Shown here in pieces: positions 22,916-30,743 of a stretch of DNA of 64,000 nucleotides. Source of the DNA: Bog-473 sp963707835 (GTDB lineage: Bacteria; Actinomycetota; Acidimicrobiia; Acidimicrobiales; RAAP-2); NCBI GenBank assembly GCA_963707835.1, contig CAVPRI010000002.1, forward strand, positions 620,001 through 684,000. Reading direction: 5' to 3'. A program made the translations under genes and the position numbers. Under the pieces are notes generated by a model. That model had not been told where the DNA came from. It ran no database searches and saw only the letters and a program-made list of their open reading frames with translations. Within the stretch, counting starts at the first letter, position 1. Each line of letters opens with the position of its first letter.

Positions 22916-23934
22916 GGGTACATCCCCGCGATGGGCAGCCCGGTGCCCTCGGGCAAGCCGAGCACGGCGTTGGCGCACTGGATCGCCTGCCCCGACGCAC
23001 CCTTGACCAAGTTGTCGAGCGCACCCAGCGCTATGACCCACCCCGTACGCGGGTCCACCCGGGCGGTGACGTGCGCCGCGTTGGACCCCGTGGTGGCCTT
23101 GGTGGAGGGCGGGTCGTCGGTCACGACCACGAAGAGCTCGTCGTCGTAGGCGGCGTGCAGCACCGACAGCACCTCGTCCTGTGACGGTAGGGTGCGGCCC
23201 GCCGCCGGGCGGGCGTAGCAGGTGGCCAGGATGCCTCGCACCATCGGGACCAGGTGCGGCGTGAAGAGCACCTCCGCCCCCAGGATCTGCTCCATCTCGG
23301 GGGTGTGGCGGTGCGTGAGCAGGCCGTACGCCGTGAAGTCCTCGTCGACCGCACCGAACTGGAGGGACTCCTTGGCACCCCGCCCGGCCCCCGAGACCCC
23401 CGACGCTGCATCGACCACGATCCCGGCGGGTTCGATGAGTCCGGCCCGCACCAGCGGTGCCAGCGCCAGGCCGGCCGTGGTCGGGTAGCAACCGGCGGCC
23501 GCCACCAGGGCGGCCCCGGGCAGATCGGCGCGGAACAGTTCGGGCAGTCCGAACACCGCCCGCTCGAGGAGGGCCGGGGCACGGTGCTCCTCGCCGTACC
23601 AGCGTTCGTAGAGGGCGGGGTCGCACAGCCGGAAGTCGGCCGCCAGGTCGACCACCGCACCCACCCGGTCGAGCAGCCCCGGGACGATCCGCTGGGACTC
23701 TCCGTGGGGCAGGGCGCAGAACACCAGGTCCAGCCCGTCGAGGCGCGCCGGGTCGTACTCGTCGTAGACCAGATCCGGGTAGGCCGCTGCCAGCGACGGT
23801 GTGTGTGCACCCACCCGCTGGCCGGCATGGGAGTGGGCCGTGACAACGGCGACGTCGAGGTGGGGGTGAGGCACGAGGAGGCGCAGGAGCTCGCCACCCG
23901 TGTAACCCGACCCCCCGACGATGCCCGCCTTCAT
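22912..23934 (-). CDS. argC: N-acetyl-gamma-glutamyl-phosphate reductase
   Basis: 340 residues if started at ATG 23934 (MKAGIVGGSGYTGGEL); an ATG five codons upstream at 23949 is possible. The NADP-binding GGSGYTGGELLRLL, the catalytic Cys in AAAGCYPTTAGLALAPL and FTPHLVPMVRGI are family hallmarks. It reduces N-acetylglutamyl phosphate. No Shine-Dalgarno precedes either ATG, and TATACT lies six bases before 23934, so a leaderless mRNA is inferred. It is the first gene of argCJBDFRGH. Confidence 0.94.
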   Translation of the reverse strand: MKAGIVGGSGYTGGELLRLLVPHPHLDVAVVTAHSHAGQRVGAHTPSLAAAYPDLVYDEYDPARLDGLDLVFCALPHGESQRIVPGLLDRVGAVVDLAADFRLCDPALYERWYGEEHRAPALLERAVFGLPELFRADLPGAALVAAAGCYPTTAGLALAPLVRAGLIEPAGIVVDAASGVSGAGRGAKESLQFGAVDEDFTAYGLLTHRHTPEMEQILGAEVLFTPHLVPMVRGILATCYARPAAGRTLPSQDEVLSVLHAAYDDELFVVVTDDPPSTKATTGSNAAHVTARVDPRTGWVIALGALDNLVKGASGQAIQCANAVLGLPEGTGLPIAGMYP

Positions 23935-23948
23935 CGCATCAGTATACA
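23935..23948 (-). promoter_or_regulatory. Downstream ARG-box-like half of a paired operator
   Basis: Plus strand CGCAT-CAGT-ATACA, two mismatches from the perfect box at 23955-23968. The two centres are 20 bp apart, close to the spacing of paired ARG boxes in known ArgR operators. It covers the -10 and the start site. Confidence 0.6.
23941..23946 (-). promoter_or_regulatory. -10 element of the arg operon
   Basis: TATACT on the minus strand, six bases before argC ATG 23934. The predicted start site is the A of the ATG. Confidence 0.65.
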
Positions 23949-23954
23949 TGATTG

Positions 23955-23968
23955 TGCATACTCATGCA
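23955..23968 (-). promoter_or_regulatory. ARG box (ArgR operator)
   Basis: TGCAT-ACTC-ATGCA: perfect 5-bp arms and a 4-base spacer, the ARG-box geometry (TGAAT-N4-ATTCA in E. coli; TGCAT-type arms occur in actinobacteria). It lies between argC and pheT, over the argC promoter spacer. Confidence 0.75.
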
Positions 23969-23980
23969 TATACCAGGTGC

Positions 23981-26506
23981 TCAACGGAGGACGGCGCCGA
24001 ACGCACCCGCCACCGCGTCGATGCACCTGGCCCGCAGCTCGCCCACTTCCTGGTCGGTCAGAGTGCGCTCGGGCGAACAGAAGCGCAGCCGGTAGGCCAG
24101 GCTCCGCGGACCGGACTCGATGCCCGGGCCCCGGTACACGTCGAAGAGACGCACCGACTCGAGCAGCTCCCCCGCCGCCTCCCGCAGCTCGTCCGCCACC
24201 ACGTCGGCGCGATGGACGTCGTCGACCACGAAAGCCAGATCGACGTCCGAAGACGGGTAGCGGCTCACCGCCCCGGCGGCAGCCACGCGGCGGGCCACCT
24301 TCGTCTCGTCGAAGAGGACGTCGAGGTCGATCTCGAGCCAGCCGATCCTCCGCGCCGCCCCTCCGGCGGCCCCGGGCTGGGTCAACCCGAACGCCACGGC
24401 CACCGCCGGGTCGATCTCGCCGACGGCACCCAGCACCGCGGTGGGAACCACCAGGTGTGCTGCGCGCGTGGGGTGGAGGCCGGGCAGGGCGGGCAGGGTG
24501 CCCTGCGGGCCCTCGGCGAGCGGCGGCGCCATCCGGACGCCCTCGAGGCGCAGCGCGTCCGCAAGAGCGTGCCAGGCGGCCACCGCGGTGCGGGCGTCGT
24601 CGTCGTCGAGGGCGAACACCGCGCTGAGCAGCTCGCGCTCACCAGGGAGCTCGGCCCGCGACGCGCCGCCGGCCCCGGCGCGCTCGACCACCCGCGGCGC
24701 CCCCTCGTCGGGATGGGAGAACACCACGCCCGTCTCGAAGAGCCTCACCGCAGGTTGCCGGCGGCTGGCGTTGTGCTCCAGTGCGGCGAGGAGGCCGGGC
24801 ATGAGTGAGCGGCGGAGCAAGGGCCTCTCGGCGTCGAGAGGGTTGGCGACACGCACGGCGGGACCGTCGAGCCCGACCGCGCCGTGGGCGGCGGCCGACA
24901 CGAAGGTGTCGGTCCAGCCCTCGGACACGCCCAGCCCCACCAGGATCCCCTTCACTTCGCGGCGCTCCCGCGAGTGAGTCCCGAGGACTCCCGGCTGTGG
25001 CCAGGTCGGGACCCGGCGCGGGACGTTGGCGTACCCGAAGGTGCGGGCAACCTCCTCGATGACGTCGTCGACCCCGTGGGGCTCCGGGCGCACGTCGGGA
25101 CGGTTGGTCGGGACCATCACGGTCAGCGACCCCGCGCGCTCCTCGAGCACGGTGAAGCCGATCGGCTCGAGCAGCTGCGCCACTTCCTCGGCTCCCAGCT
25201 CGACGCCGATCTGGGTGTGCACCCGCTCGACGGGCACGGTCACGGCGAAGGGTTCGGGAACGTCGCCGCGCACGTCGAGCATGCCGTCGGCCACCCTCAA
25301 GGAGGGCACGCTCTCTGCGAGCAACTGGCAGAACCGCCACACCGCGGGCTCGATCCCCCAGGGGTCACAGCCACGCTCGAAACGGGCCGAGGCCTCGGAG
25401 CGCAGCCCCAGCCGCCTGGACGTCCGGGCAATCGCCATCGGGGTGAAGTACGCCGCCTCGAGCAGCACCTCGCTGGTGGCCGTGGAGATCTCCGACGACG
25501 CACCGCCCATCACCCCGGCGATGCCCACCGGCGTCCCCTCGGCGTCGCAGATGAGACAGTCCTCACCGGTGTCGCCCAGGCTGCGACCGCGCACGCCCAC
25601 CGTGCGGGTGGCGCCGTCGAGCGTCTCGACCGTCTCGCCCGGACGGGCCCGGCGCACGGTGAGGCCGCGTCCGGGCACCTTGGCCATGTCGTAGGGGTGC
25701 ATGGGCTGGCCGAGCTCGAGCATCACGTAGTTCGAGGCGTCCACCACATTGTTGATAGGACGCATCCCGGCCAGGAGCAGCCGGCGGGCGATCCAGGCCG
25801 GCGAGGGCCCGACCTCGACGCCGTCGAGCACCGTCACGGTCAGGCGGGGGCACAGGTCGACGCTCTCGACCGACGCCGTCGCCACCTTCCCGACCGGCCC
25901 GCCGATCGCCGGCGGCGCAGGGGGCTCGGGTGCCGCGAACGCCAACCCAAAGCGCCCGGCCAGGTCGCGGGCGATGCCGGCGACGGACCACGCGTCGGGC
26001 CGGTTGCCCTCCACGGCGATGTCGAAGACCACGTCGGCCTCGAGCCCGAGGGCGGCCAGCAGCGGCGTGCCCGGGTCCCCGGGTGCATCGCCGCCCAAGA
26101 CCAGGAGACCGGCGCCGTCGTCGGAGAGACCGAGCTCCTCCCCCGAGCAGAGCATGCCGTTGGACCAGATGCCGCGCATCTTGCGCCGGGCGATCTCGAA
26201 CCCACCCGGCAGGATGGCGCCAACGGGAGCCAGGGGCACCCGGTCGCCGGCCGTGAAGTTGTGTGCCCCGCAGACGATCTCGACCGGTTCGGCCCCTCCG
26301 GCGTCGACACGGACGAGGCGGATCTTGTCGGCGCCCTCGATCGGGCTGATCTCGAGCACGCGGGCCACCACGACGTCGCCCAGCCCCTCGCCGACGTGCT
26401 CGATCGCCTCGACCACCAGTCCCAGGTCGTCGAGGGCGGCACGCACCACCCCGACGTCGTCGGGGAAGGCAGCGAAGTCACGGAGCCAGCTGAGCGGGAC
26501 GCGCAC
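23981..26506 (-). CDS. pheT: Phenylalanyl-tRNA synthetase beta subunit
   Basis: 841 residues starting MRVPLSWLRDFAAF. It shows the N-terminal tRNA-binding OB fold (VVARVLEISPIEGADKIRLV, VCGAHNF), the B3/4 editing and B5 domains (ASARFERGCDPWGIE), and the C-terminal anticodon-binding domain (SVRLFDVYRGPGIESG, YRLRFCSPERTLTD). With PheS it charges tRNA-Phe. It lies 33 bp after pheS. Its 3' end is followed within 50 bp by the argC promoter. Confidence 0.96.
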   Translation of the reverse strand: MRVPLSWLRDFAAFPDDVGVVRAALDDLGLVVEAIEHVGEGLGDVVVARVLEISPIEGADKIRLVRVDAGGAEPVEIVCGAHNFTAGDRVPLAPVGAILPGGFEIARRKMRGIWSNGMLCSGEELGLSDDGAGLLVLGGDAPGDPGTPLLAALGLEADVVFDIAVEGNRPDAWSVAGIARDLAGRFGLAFAAPEPPAPPAIGGPVGKVATASVESVDLCPRLTVTVLDGVEVGPSPAWIARRLLLAGMRPINNVVDASNYVMLELGQPMHPYDMAKVPGRGLTVRRARPGETVETLDGATRTVGVRGRSLGDTGEDCLICDAEGTPVGIAGVMGGASSEISTATSEVLLEAAYFTPMAIARTSRRLGLRSEASARFERGCDPWGIEPAVWRFCQLLAESVPSLRVADGMLDVRGDVPEPFAVTVPVERVHTQIGVELGAEEVAQLLEPIGFTVLEERAGSLTVMVPTNRPDVRPEPHGVDDVIEEVARTFGYANVPRRVPTWPQPGVLGTHSRERREVKGILVGLGVSEGWTDTFVSAAAHGAVGLDGPAVRVANPLDAERPLLRRSLMPGLLAALEHNASRRQPAVRLFETGVVFSHPDEGAPRVVERAGAGGASRAELPGERELLSAVFALDDDDARTAVAAWHALADALRLEGVRMAPPLAEGPQGTLPALPGLHPTRAAHLVVPTAVLGAVGEIDPAVAVAFGLTQPGAAGGAARRIGWLEIDLDVLFDETKVARRVAAAGAVSRYPSSDVDLAFVVDDVHRADVVADELREAAGELLESVRLFDVYRGPGIESGPRSLAYRLRFCSPERTLTDQEVGELRARCIDAVAGAFGAVLR

Positions 26507-26539
26507 GGTCTACGGGGTCCTTGTCCTAGATGGGCCGGG

Positions 26540-27631
26540 TCAGAACTGCGAGAGGAAACGGATGTCGTTCTCGAGGAAGGAGCGCATGTCGGGCACGGCG
26601 TGGCGCATCTGGGCCAGTCGGTCGATGCCGAACCCGAAAGCGAATCCGGACCACTCCGAGGTATCGATCCCCACCGCGGCGAACACCGCCGGGTCGACCA
26701 TCCCGCAGCCGCCCAGTTCGATCCAGCCCGTGTGCGAGCAGGTGCGGCACCCCTCGCCGAAGCAGAGCGTGCAGGTGATCTCGAACTCGGCCGAGGGCTC
26801 GGTGAAGGGGAAGTACGCCGGGCGCAGGCGTGACTCCATGCCCGGCCCGAAGTAGGACTCGGTGAACGACTGGATGGTGCCGGCCAGGTCGCCGAAAGTG
26901 ATCCCGCGGTCAACGACCAGACCCTCGATCTGGTTGAACACAGGCAGGTGCCGGGCATCGGGGGTGTCGAGGCGGAAGCACTTGCCCGGCATCACCGCGT
27001 GGAGGGGGAGGCTGCCCCGGCGGACCGCCTCTTCCATCAGGTGGATCTGCACCGGGGAGGTGTGGGTGCGCAGCAAGACCGTCTCAGGCTCGCCCAGGTC
27101 GAGGTACATGGTGTCGTACATGTCACGTGCGGGGTGGGCAGGTGGGATGTTGAGGGCCTCAAAGTTGTACCAGTCGGTCTCGGCCTCGGGTCCCTCGGCC
27201 ACCGAGAAGCCCATGGCCACGAACACGTCCTCGAGCTCGGCCCGGGCCTGGGTCACCAGGTGCAGGTGGCCGCGGCGCAGCGGCGAGAGCACGCGCTCGG
27301 TGATCACCTCGGTCAGGTCGAGGCGGTCGGCCTCGAGGGCCACGGCACGCTCCGTTTCGGCCAGCTCCGACCGGCGGATGGCCAGGGCGGCCTCGAGCCG
27401 GGTCCGCACCTCGTTCAGACGGCGGCCCGCCTCCCGACGCGCTTCGGGCCCGAGACCGCCGAGGGCCCGGTGGGCCCGGGTGAGCACCGAGCGCTTGCCC
27501 AGGTACTCCCCCTCGACCCGCGCCAGGTCCTCGGTTGACGTCGCCGTCGAAATGGCCCGCTCGCCTGCGTCGGCGATGGCCCCGATGTCGAGATCCTCGT
27601 CGTCGTTCGCCGTGTCGCTCACCCTCGTCAC
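26540..27631 (-). CDS. pheS: Phenylalanyl-tRNA synthetase alpha subunit
   Basis: 363 residues from GTG 27631, which overlaps the stop of the upstream methyltransferase by 4 bp (GTGA); GTG 27622 is an alternative. A coiled-coil N-terminal arm precedes the class II catalytic core: FSVAEGPEAETDWYNFEALN, RTHTSPVQIHLMEE, and motif 3 in FAFGFGIDRLAQMRHAVPD. It forms an alpha2-beta2 enzyme with PheT. Confidence 0.95.
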   Translation of the reverse strand: MTRVSDTANDDEDLDIGAIADAGERAISTATSTEDLARVEGEYLGKRSVLTRAHRALGGLGPEARREAGRRLNEVRTRLEAALAIRRSELAETERAVALEADRLDLTEVITERVLSPLRRGHLHLVTQARAELEDVFVAMGFSVAEGPEAETDWYNFEALNIPPAHPARDMYDTMYLDLGEPETVLLRTHTSPVQIHLMEEAVRRGSLPLHAVMPGKCFRLDTPDARHLPVFNQIEGLVVDRGITFGDLAGTIQSFTESYFGPGMESRLRPAYFPFTEPSAEFEITCTLCFGEGCRTCSHTGWIELGGCGMVDPAVFAAVGIDTSEWSGFAFGFGIDRLAQMRHAVPDMRSFLENDIRFLSQF

Positions 27632-28860
27632 CCCGTCGCCGTGCCGCCCGAGATGCTACGCGGCGCGGACCCGCCGTCCCGGCGCTGGCGGAACGCCTCG
27701 AAGCAGACGACGGCACAGGCCACGCCCACGTTGAGCGACTCGGCACGACCGGTCATGGGGATGGCCAGGGATCCGGAGGCAGCCCCGCACACCGCCGGAT
27801 CGAGCCCGGCGGACTCGTTGCCGAGGAACAGTGCGGTGGGCACCGACCAGTCGAGCGCGGTGTAGTCGGATCCGCCACGAACCTCAGAGGCCAGGGTGCG
27901 GAAGCCCGCCGCCGCCATCTCGTCGACCAGGGCCAGCGGTTCGGGCCACACGGCAAAGGGCACATGGAACAGCGAGCCGGCCGAGGCGCGCACGGTCTTG
28001 GGGTTGTAGGGATCGACCGACTCGCCGGCGAACACCACGGCGGTGACCCCCGAGGCATCGGCGGTGCGCAGCACCGTGCCGGCGTTGCCCGGATCGCGCA
28101 CGTCGACCAGGACGACGACCAGCGTTCCCGGCCAGGCTCTCCATTCACCGCCCTCGGGCGCCGACTCGGCCAGCATGGGAACCACGGCCAGCACCGGCTG
28201 GGGCGTGACGGTGTCGGCCACCCGCTCGATCACCCCGTCGGCGAGCGGGAACACCCGCGCCCCCGCCGCGTCGGCACGACGGCAGACCTCTTGGACCGCA
28301 TGGTCGTGGTCGCCCGCCGGGGCGACGTAGAGCGACTCGATGGGGGTGCCCGACTCGAGGGCGCACGCGACCAGATCGGCACCCTCGGCCACGAAGGCTC
28401 GCTCGGCCCAACGAGCCGAGCGCTTCTGCAGCAGGCTGCGCACCCGGCGGACCCGGCGGTGCGAGAACGCCAGCCGCTGGGTCAGGAGGCCACCGCCGGC
28501 GCCTGCGCCGGCCGCGTCCTTGGCCGTCGACACCAGCGCGCCGAACGCCTCGGGGTCGCTCACGGCCAGATCGGCCAACACCTTGCGGTCCACCTCGACA
28601 CCGGCCACGTGCAGCCCGTTGATGAGCCGGCTGTAGCTCATGCCGTGCTGGCGGGCGCCCGCGTTGATGCGCTGGATCCACAGCTTGCGGAAGTCGCCCT
28701 TGCGGGCACGGCGGTCGCGGTAGGCGTACTGCATGGAGTGCAGCAGCTGCTCGTTGGCGGCCCGGAAGGACCGGCTCTTGTTGCCGTAGTAGCCCTTCGC
28801 CTGCTCCAGGACGGCGCGATGGTGCTTGCGGCCGTGAACGGCCCGCTTCACTCTGGCCAT
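27628..28860 (-). CDS. rplT: Ribosomal protein L20 fused in frame to a SpoU/TrmH RNA methyltransferase
   Basis: One open frame of 410 codons. Residues 1-117 are a complete L20 (MARVKRAVHGRKHHRAVLEQ, AYRDRRARKGDFRKLWIQRI, AGVEVDRKVLADLAVSDPEA). Residues 118-124 are the linker GAGAGGG. From about 125 a SpoU enzyme follows: substrate-binding domain (RVRSLLQKRSARWAERAFVA) and SAM-binding knot (LVDVRDPGNAGTVLRTADA, FLGNESAGLDPAV, IPMTGRAESLNVGVACAV). Normally these are separate genes between rpmI and pheS. Shifting the frame once in the GC-rich linker gives a stop (TCCTGA) directly at a CTG that could start the methyltransferase, so one base error could create this fusion. Both domains themselves look intact. 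Confidence 0.8.
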   Translation of the reverse strand: MARVKRAVHGRKHHRAVLEQAKGYYGNKSRSFRAANEQLLHSMQYAYRDRRARKGDFRKLWIQRINAGARQHGMSYSRLINGLHVAGVEVDRKVLADLAVSDPEAFGALVSTAKDAAGAGAGGGLLTQRLAFSHRRVRRVRSLLQKRSARWAERAFVAEGADLVACALESGTPIESLYVAPAGDHDHAVQEVCRRADAAGARVFPLADGVIERVADTVTPQPVLAVVPMLAESAPEGGEWRAWPGTLVVVLVDVRDPGNAGTVLRTADASGVTAVVFAGESVDPYNPKTVRASAGSLFHVPFAVWPEPLALVDEMAAAGFRTLASEVRGGSDYTALDWSVPTALFLGNESAGLDPAVCGAASGSLAIPMTGRAESLNVGVACAVVCFEAFRQRRDGGSAPRSISGGTATG

Positions 28861-28933
28861 GGCGGTGCTCCTCTCTTCGAATTCTCGGTTCGGTGACCCG
28901 GGAAGCCGGGTGTGGGGGGACGGGAGACGGCGC

Positions 28934-29128
28934 TCAGATGCCGAGCTGACGGCGGACGGCCCGCTCGTCGGCCTTGGCCACGTCGCTCTCGCGACCCAGC
29001 CGGCGTGTGCGCACGCTGCTCTTCTTCTCGAGTATGTGCGAGCGGAAGGCCTTGCGTCGGCGCAGGCGGCCACTCCCTGTGACCTTGATGCGCTTGGCCG
29101 CACCCCGGTCCGTCTTCATCTTCGGCAT
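28934..29128 (-). CDS. rpmI: Ribosomal protein L35
   Basis: 64 residues starting MPKMKTDRGAAKRIKVTGSG, with RLRRRKAFRSHILEKKS, the complete bacterial L35. It starts 4 bp after infC ends and lies 73 bp before rplT. The infC-rpmI-rplT order is the conserved IF3 operon. Confidence 0.96.
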   Translation of the reverse strand: MPKMKTDRGAAKRIKVTGSGRLRRRKAFRSHILEKKSSVRTRRLGRESDVAKADERAVRRQLGI

Positions 29129-29132
29129 GTCG

Positions 29133-29819
29133 TCACCCCTCTTCGGTCGATGCGGCGACGTCGCTGTCGGTTCCCACTCCCGGTGGCACAGCGGCCGCCG
29201 GAGCACTGCCGTTCCCGACTCCCCCGCCGGACTCGCCCGTGGGTGCCTTCTCGGCACGCTGCTGGTTCGAGGCTCTCGACTGGGCGGCCTGGCGGGCTCG
29301 CTTGTCGGGGGCGAGCACCATGACCATGTTGCGGTTGTCGAGCTTGGGCTCGGCCTCCACCTTGGCGACACCCTCCATCTGCTCGGCGATCCGGTCGAGG
29401 ATCCGCTTGCCGTGCTCGGGGTGGTACACCTCGCGGCCCCGGAACATGATCGTGATCTTGACCTTGTGCCCTTCGGCGAGGAACTTGCCCACCTGCCGGG
29501 TCTTGGTGTCAAAGTCGCCGGGCCCGATCTTGGGCCGGTACTTCATCTCCTTGATCCCGACGTGGACGGCCTTGCGTCGGCTCTCCTTGGCCCGCTGGGC
29601 CTCGTCGAACTTGAACTTGCCGAAGTCCATGATCCGGCAGACCGGCGGGTTGGCCAAGGGAGCCACCTCGACCAGGTCCAGATCGAGGCCCTTGGCGATG
29701 GCCAGGGCCTCTGGAAGCGGCTTTATGCCGAGTTGCACACCGTCAGGGTCCACGAGCCGGACTTCACGGGCACGGATTCGGTCGTTGATCCGGTGCTCTG
29801 TTGTGGTTTCAGCGACGAT
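29133..29819 (-). CDS. infC: Translation initiation factor IF-3
   Basis: 228 residues if translation begins at ATC 29819, giving IVAETTTEHRINDRIRAREV. That segment is needed for the conserved IF3 N-terminus, and no ATG, GTG or TTG lies between it and the in-frame stop just upstream. GAGAGG lies 11 bases before. The first canonical start, GTG 29753, would delete the N-terminal motif. Known motifs are VEVAPLANPPVCRIMDFGKF and KYRPKIGPGDFDTKTR. A low-complexity tail of about 45 residues follows the C-terminal domain. IF3 checks initiator codons, and infC genes with AUU or AUC starts are autoregulated. Confidence 0.93.
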   Translation of the reverse strand: MVAETTTEHRINDRIRAREVRLVDPDGVQLGIKPLPEALAIAKGLDLDLVEVAPLANPPVCRIMDFGKFKFDEAQRAKESRRKAVHVGIKEMKYRPKIGPGDFDTKTRQVGKFLAEGHKVKITIMFRGREVYHPEHGKRILDRIAEQMEGVAKVEAEPKLDNRNMVMVLAPDKRARQAAQSRASNQQRAEKAPTGESGGGVGNGSAPAAAVPPGVGTDSDVAASTEEG

Positions 29820-30009
29820 GCGTCATCACACCTCTCACTCGGGTCCGCGGTCCTTCCGCAGGCCAGTCGGTGGAGCGGGACCATCGAGCGGACAGTGCCC
29901 GCGCTCGAGGACGTTCGACCTGGCGCACGGTGTTCCCGGGGTGCTCCCCCGTGGTGGCCAGGTGGAGGCCGCTCAGCGTCGGCCCCGCTTCCATGTAGTC
30001 AAGGTCCCC

Positions 30010-30015
30010 TACAGT
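30010..30015 (+). promoter_or_regulatory. -10 element of the DUF1844 gene (leaderless)
   Basis: TACAGT, six bases before ATG 30022, no Shine-Dalgarno. The 200-bp region 29820-30021 between infC and this gene is otherwise without genes and must hold both divergent promoters. Confidence 0.55.
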
Positions 30016-30021
30016 ACCAGC

Positions 30022-30474
30022 ATGAGCAGCCTCTGGACACCCTCCGGCGAGCACGTCCCGGCGACGGGAGACGGGCACGTCCACCTCCCCCCACCGGGCG
30101 TCGATGACGCGGCGGCCCAGGAGCGGGCCCAGGCCGCGGTCGACGCCATGCGAGACGAGCTGGCCGGGACGCCGGCCGAGGTGGTGGTGGCCAACCACTG
30201 CTACGGGCTCTTCGAGCTGGCCGCCATCTACCTGTCCCAGACGCCACCCATGCTCTACCAGGCCCGGCTGGCCATCGACGGGCTCGGCGCCGTGCTCGAG
30301 CGGCTCGAGGGGCGCCTCGGCGAGGCAGAGCCGTCGCTGCTCGAATCGCTCTCCCAGCTGCGCCTGGCCTACGTCCGCCTCGAGGGCGCCGAGCAGGCCT
30401 CCGCGGTGGACGCGGCAGCCCAGGGCGGCACCGGGCCGAGCGCGGCACCAAGCAGCTCGACCGGGCCGGCGTAG
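30022..30474 (+). CDS. DUF1844 family protein
   Basis: 150 residues. The core (CYGLFELAAIYLS, then ARLAIDGLGAVLERLEGRL, then LLESLSQLRLAYV) matches DUF1844, a short helical family of unknown function often found beside infC in actinobacteria. The C-terminus is low-complexity Ala/Gly/Ser/Thr. It is the only plus-strand gene inside the 45-kb minus-strand block, divergent from infC and convergent with the csd gene 13 bp away. Confidence 0.75.
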   Translation: MSSLWTPSGEHVPATGDGHVHLPPPGVDDAAAQERAQAAVDAMRDELAGTPAEVVVANHCYGLFELAAIYLSQTPPMLYQARLAIDGLGAVLERLEGRLGEAEPSLLESLSQLRLAYVRLEGAEQASAVDAAAQGGTGPSAAPSSSTGPA

Positions 30475-30487
30475 CACGGCCGCCGGC

Positions 30488-30742
30488 TCAGTCCCCCGAG
30501 GGGAGCGGGACCACGCGGCGGGCCTCGTAGCGGCCCCCGTGCCCCGGCACCGCCGTGAGGGCCACAGCCGTGCCGACCTCGATGGTCCGGCCTCCGCCCG
30601 CGATCGCCGTGGCATGGAACCCGAAAGTCCGGCCGGCGTCGTCCACCACCTCGCCCAGTCCCCGCACGCCGTCGAAGGAGGCCACGCGCCCGAGCAGGGG
30701 CCGAGCGGACGACACGGGACTGGGAGGCTCCGTGGCGGTCAC
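30488..30742 (-). CDS. Cold-shock-domain-like small protein
   Basis: 84 residues from a GTG 1 bp after the hisG stop. The centre (GRVASFDGVRGLGEVVDDAG, then FGFHATAIAGGGRTI) aligns with the beta-strands of cold-shock domains, with FGFHATAI in place of the RNP2 VFVH segment. RNP1 (KGFGFI) is replaced by RGLGEV, so RNA binding may differ from classic Csp. Its place at the end of the def-to-hisG operon suggests co-transcription. Confidence 0.65.
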   Translation of the reverse strand: MTATEPPSPVSSARPLLGRVASFDGVRGLGEVVDDAGRTFGFHATAIAGGGRTIEVGTAVALTAVPGHGGRYEARRVVPLPSGD

Positions 30743-30743
30743 C

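Noticed and set aside
29809..30615. Long minus-strand frame running from the csd gene into the infC leader
   Set aside because: Antisense to DUF1844 with no domain; its last codons are the MTHRR mini-ORF, which is treated separately.
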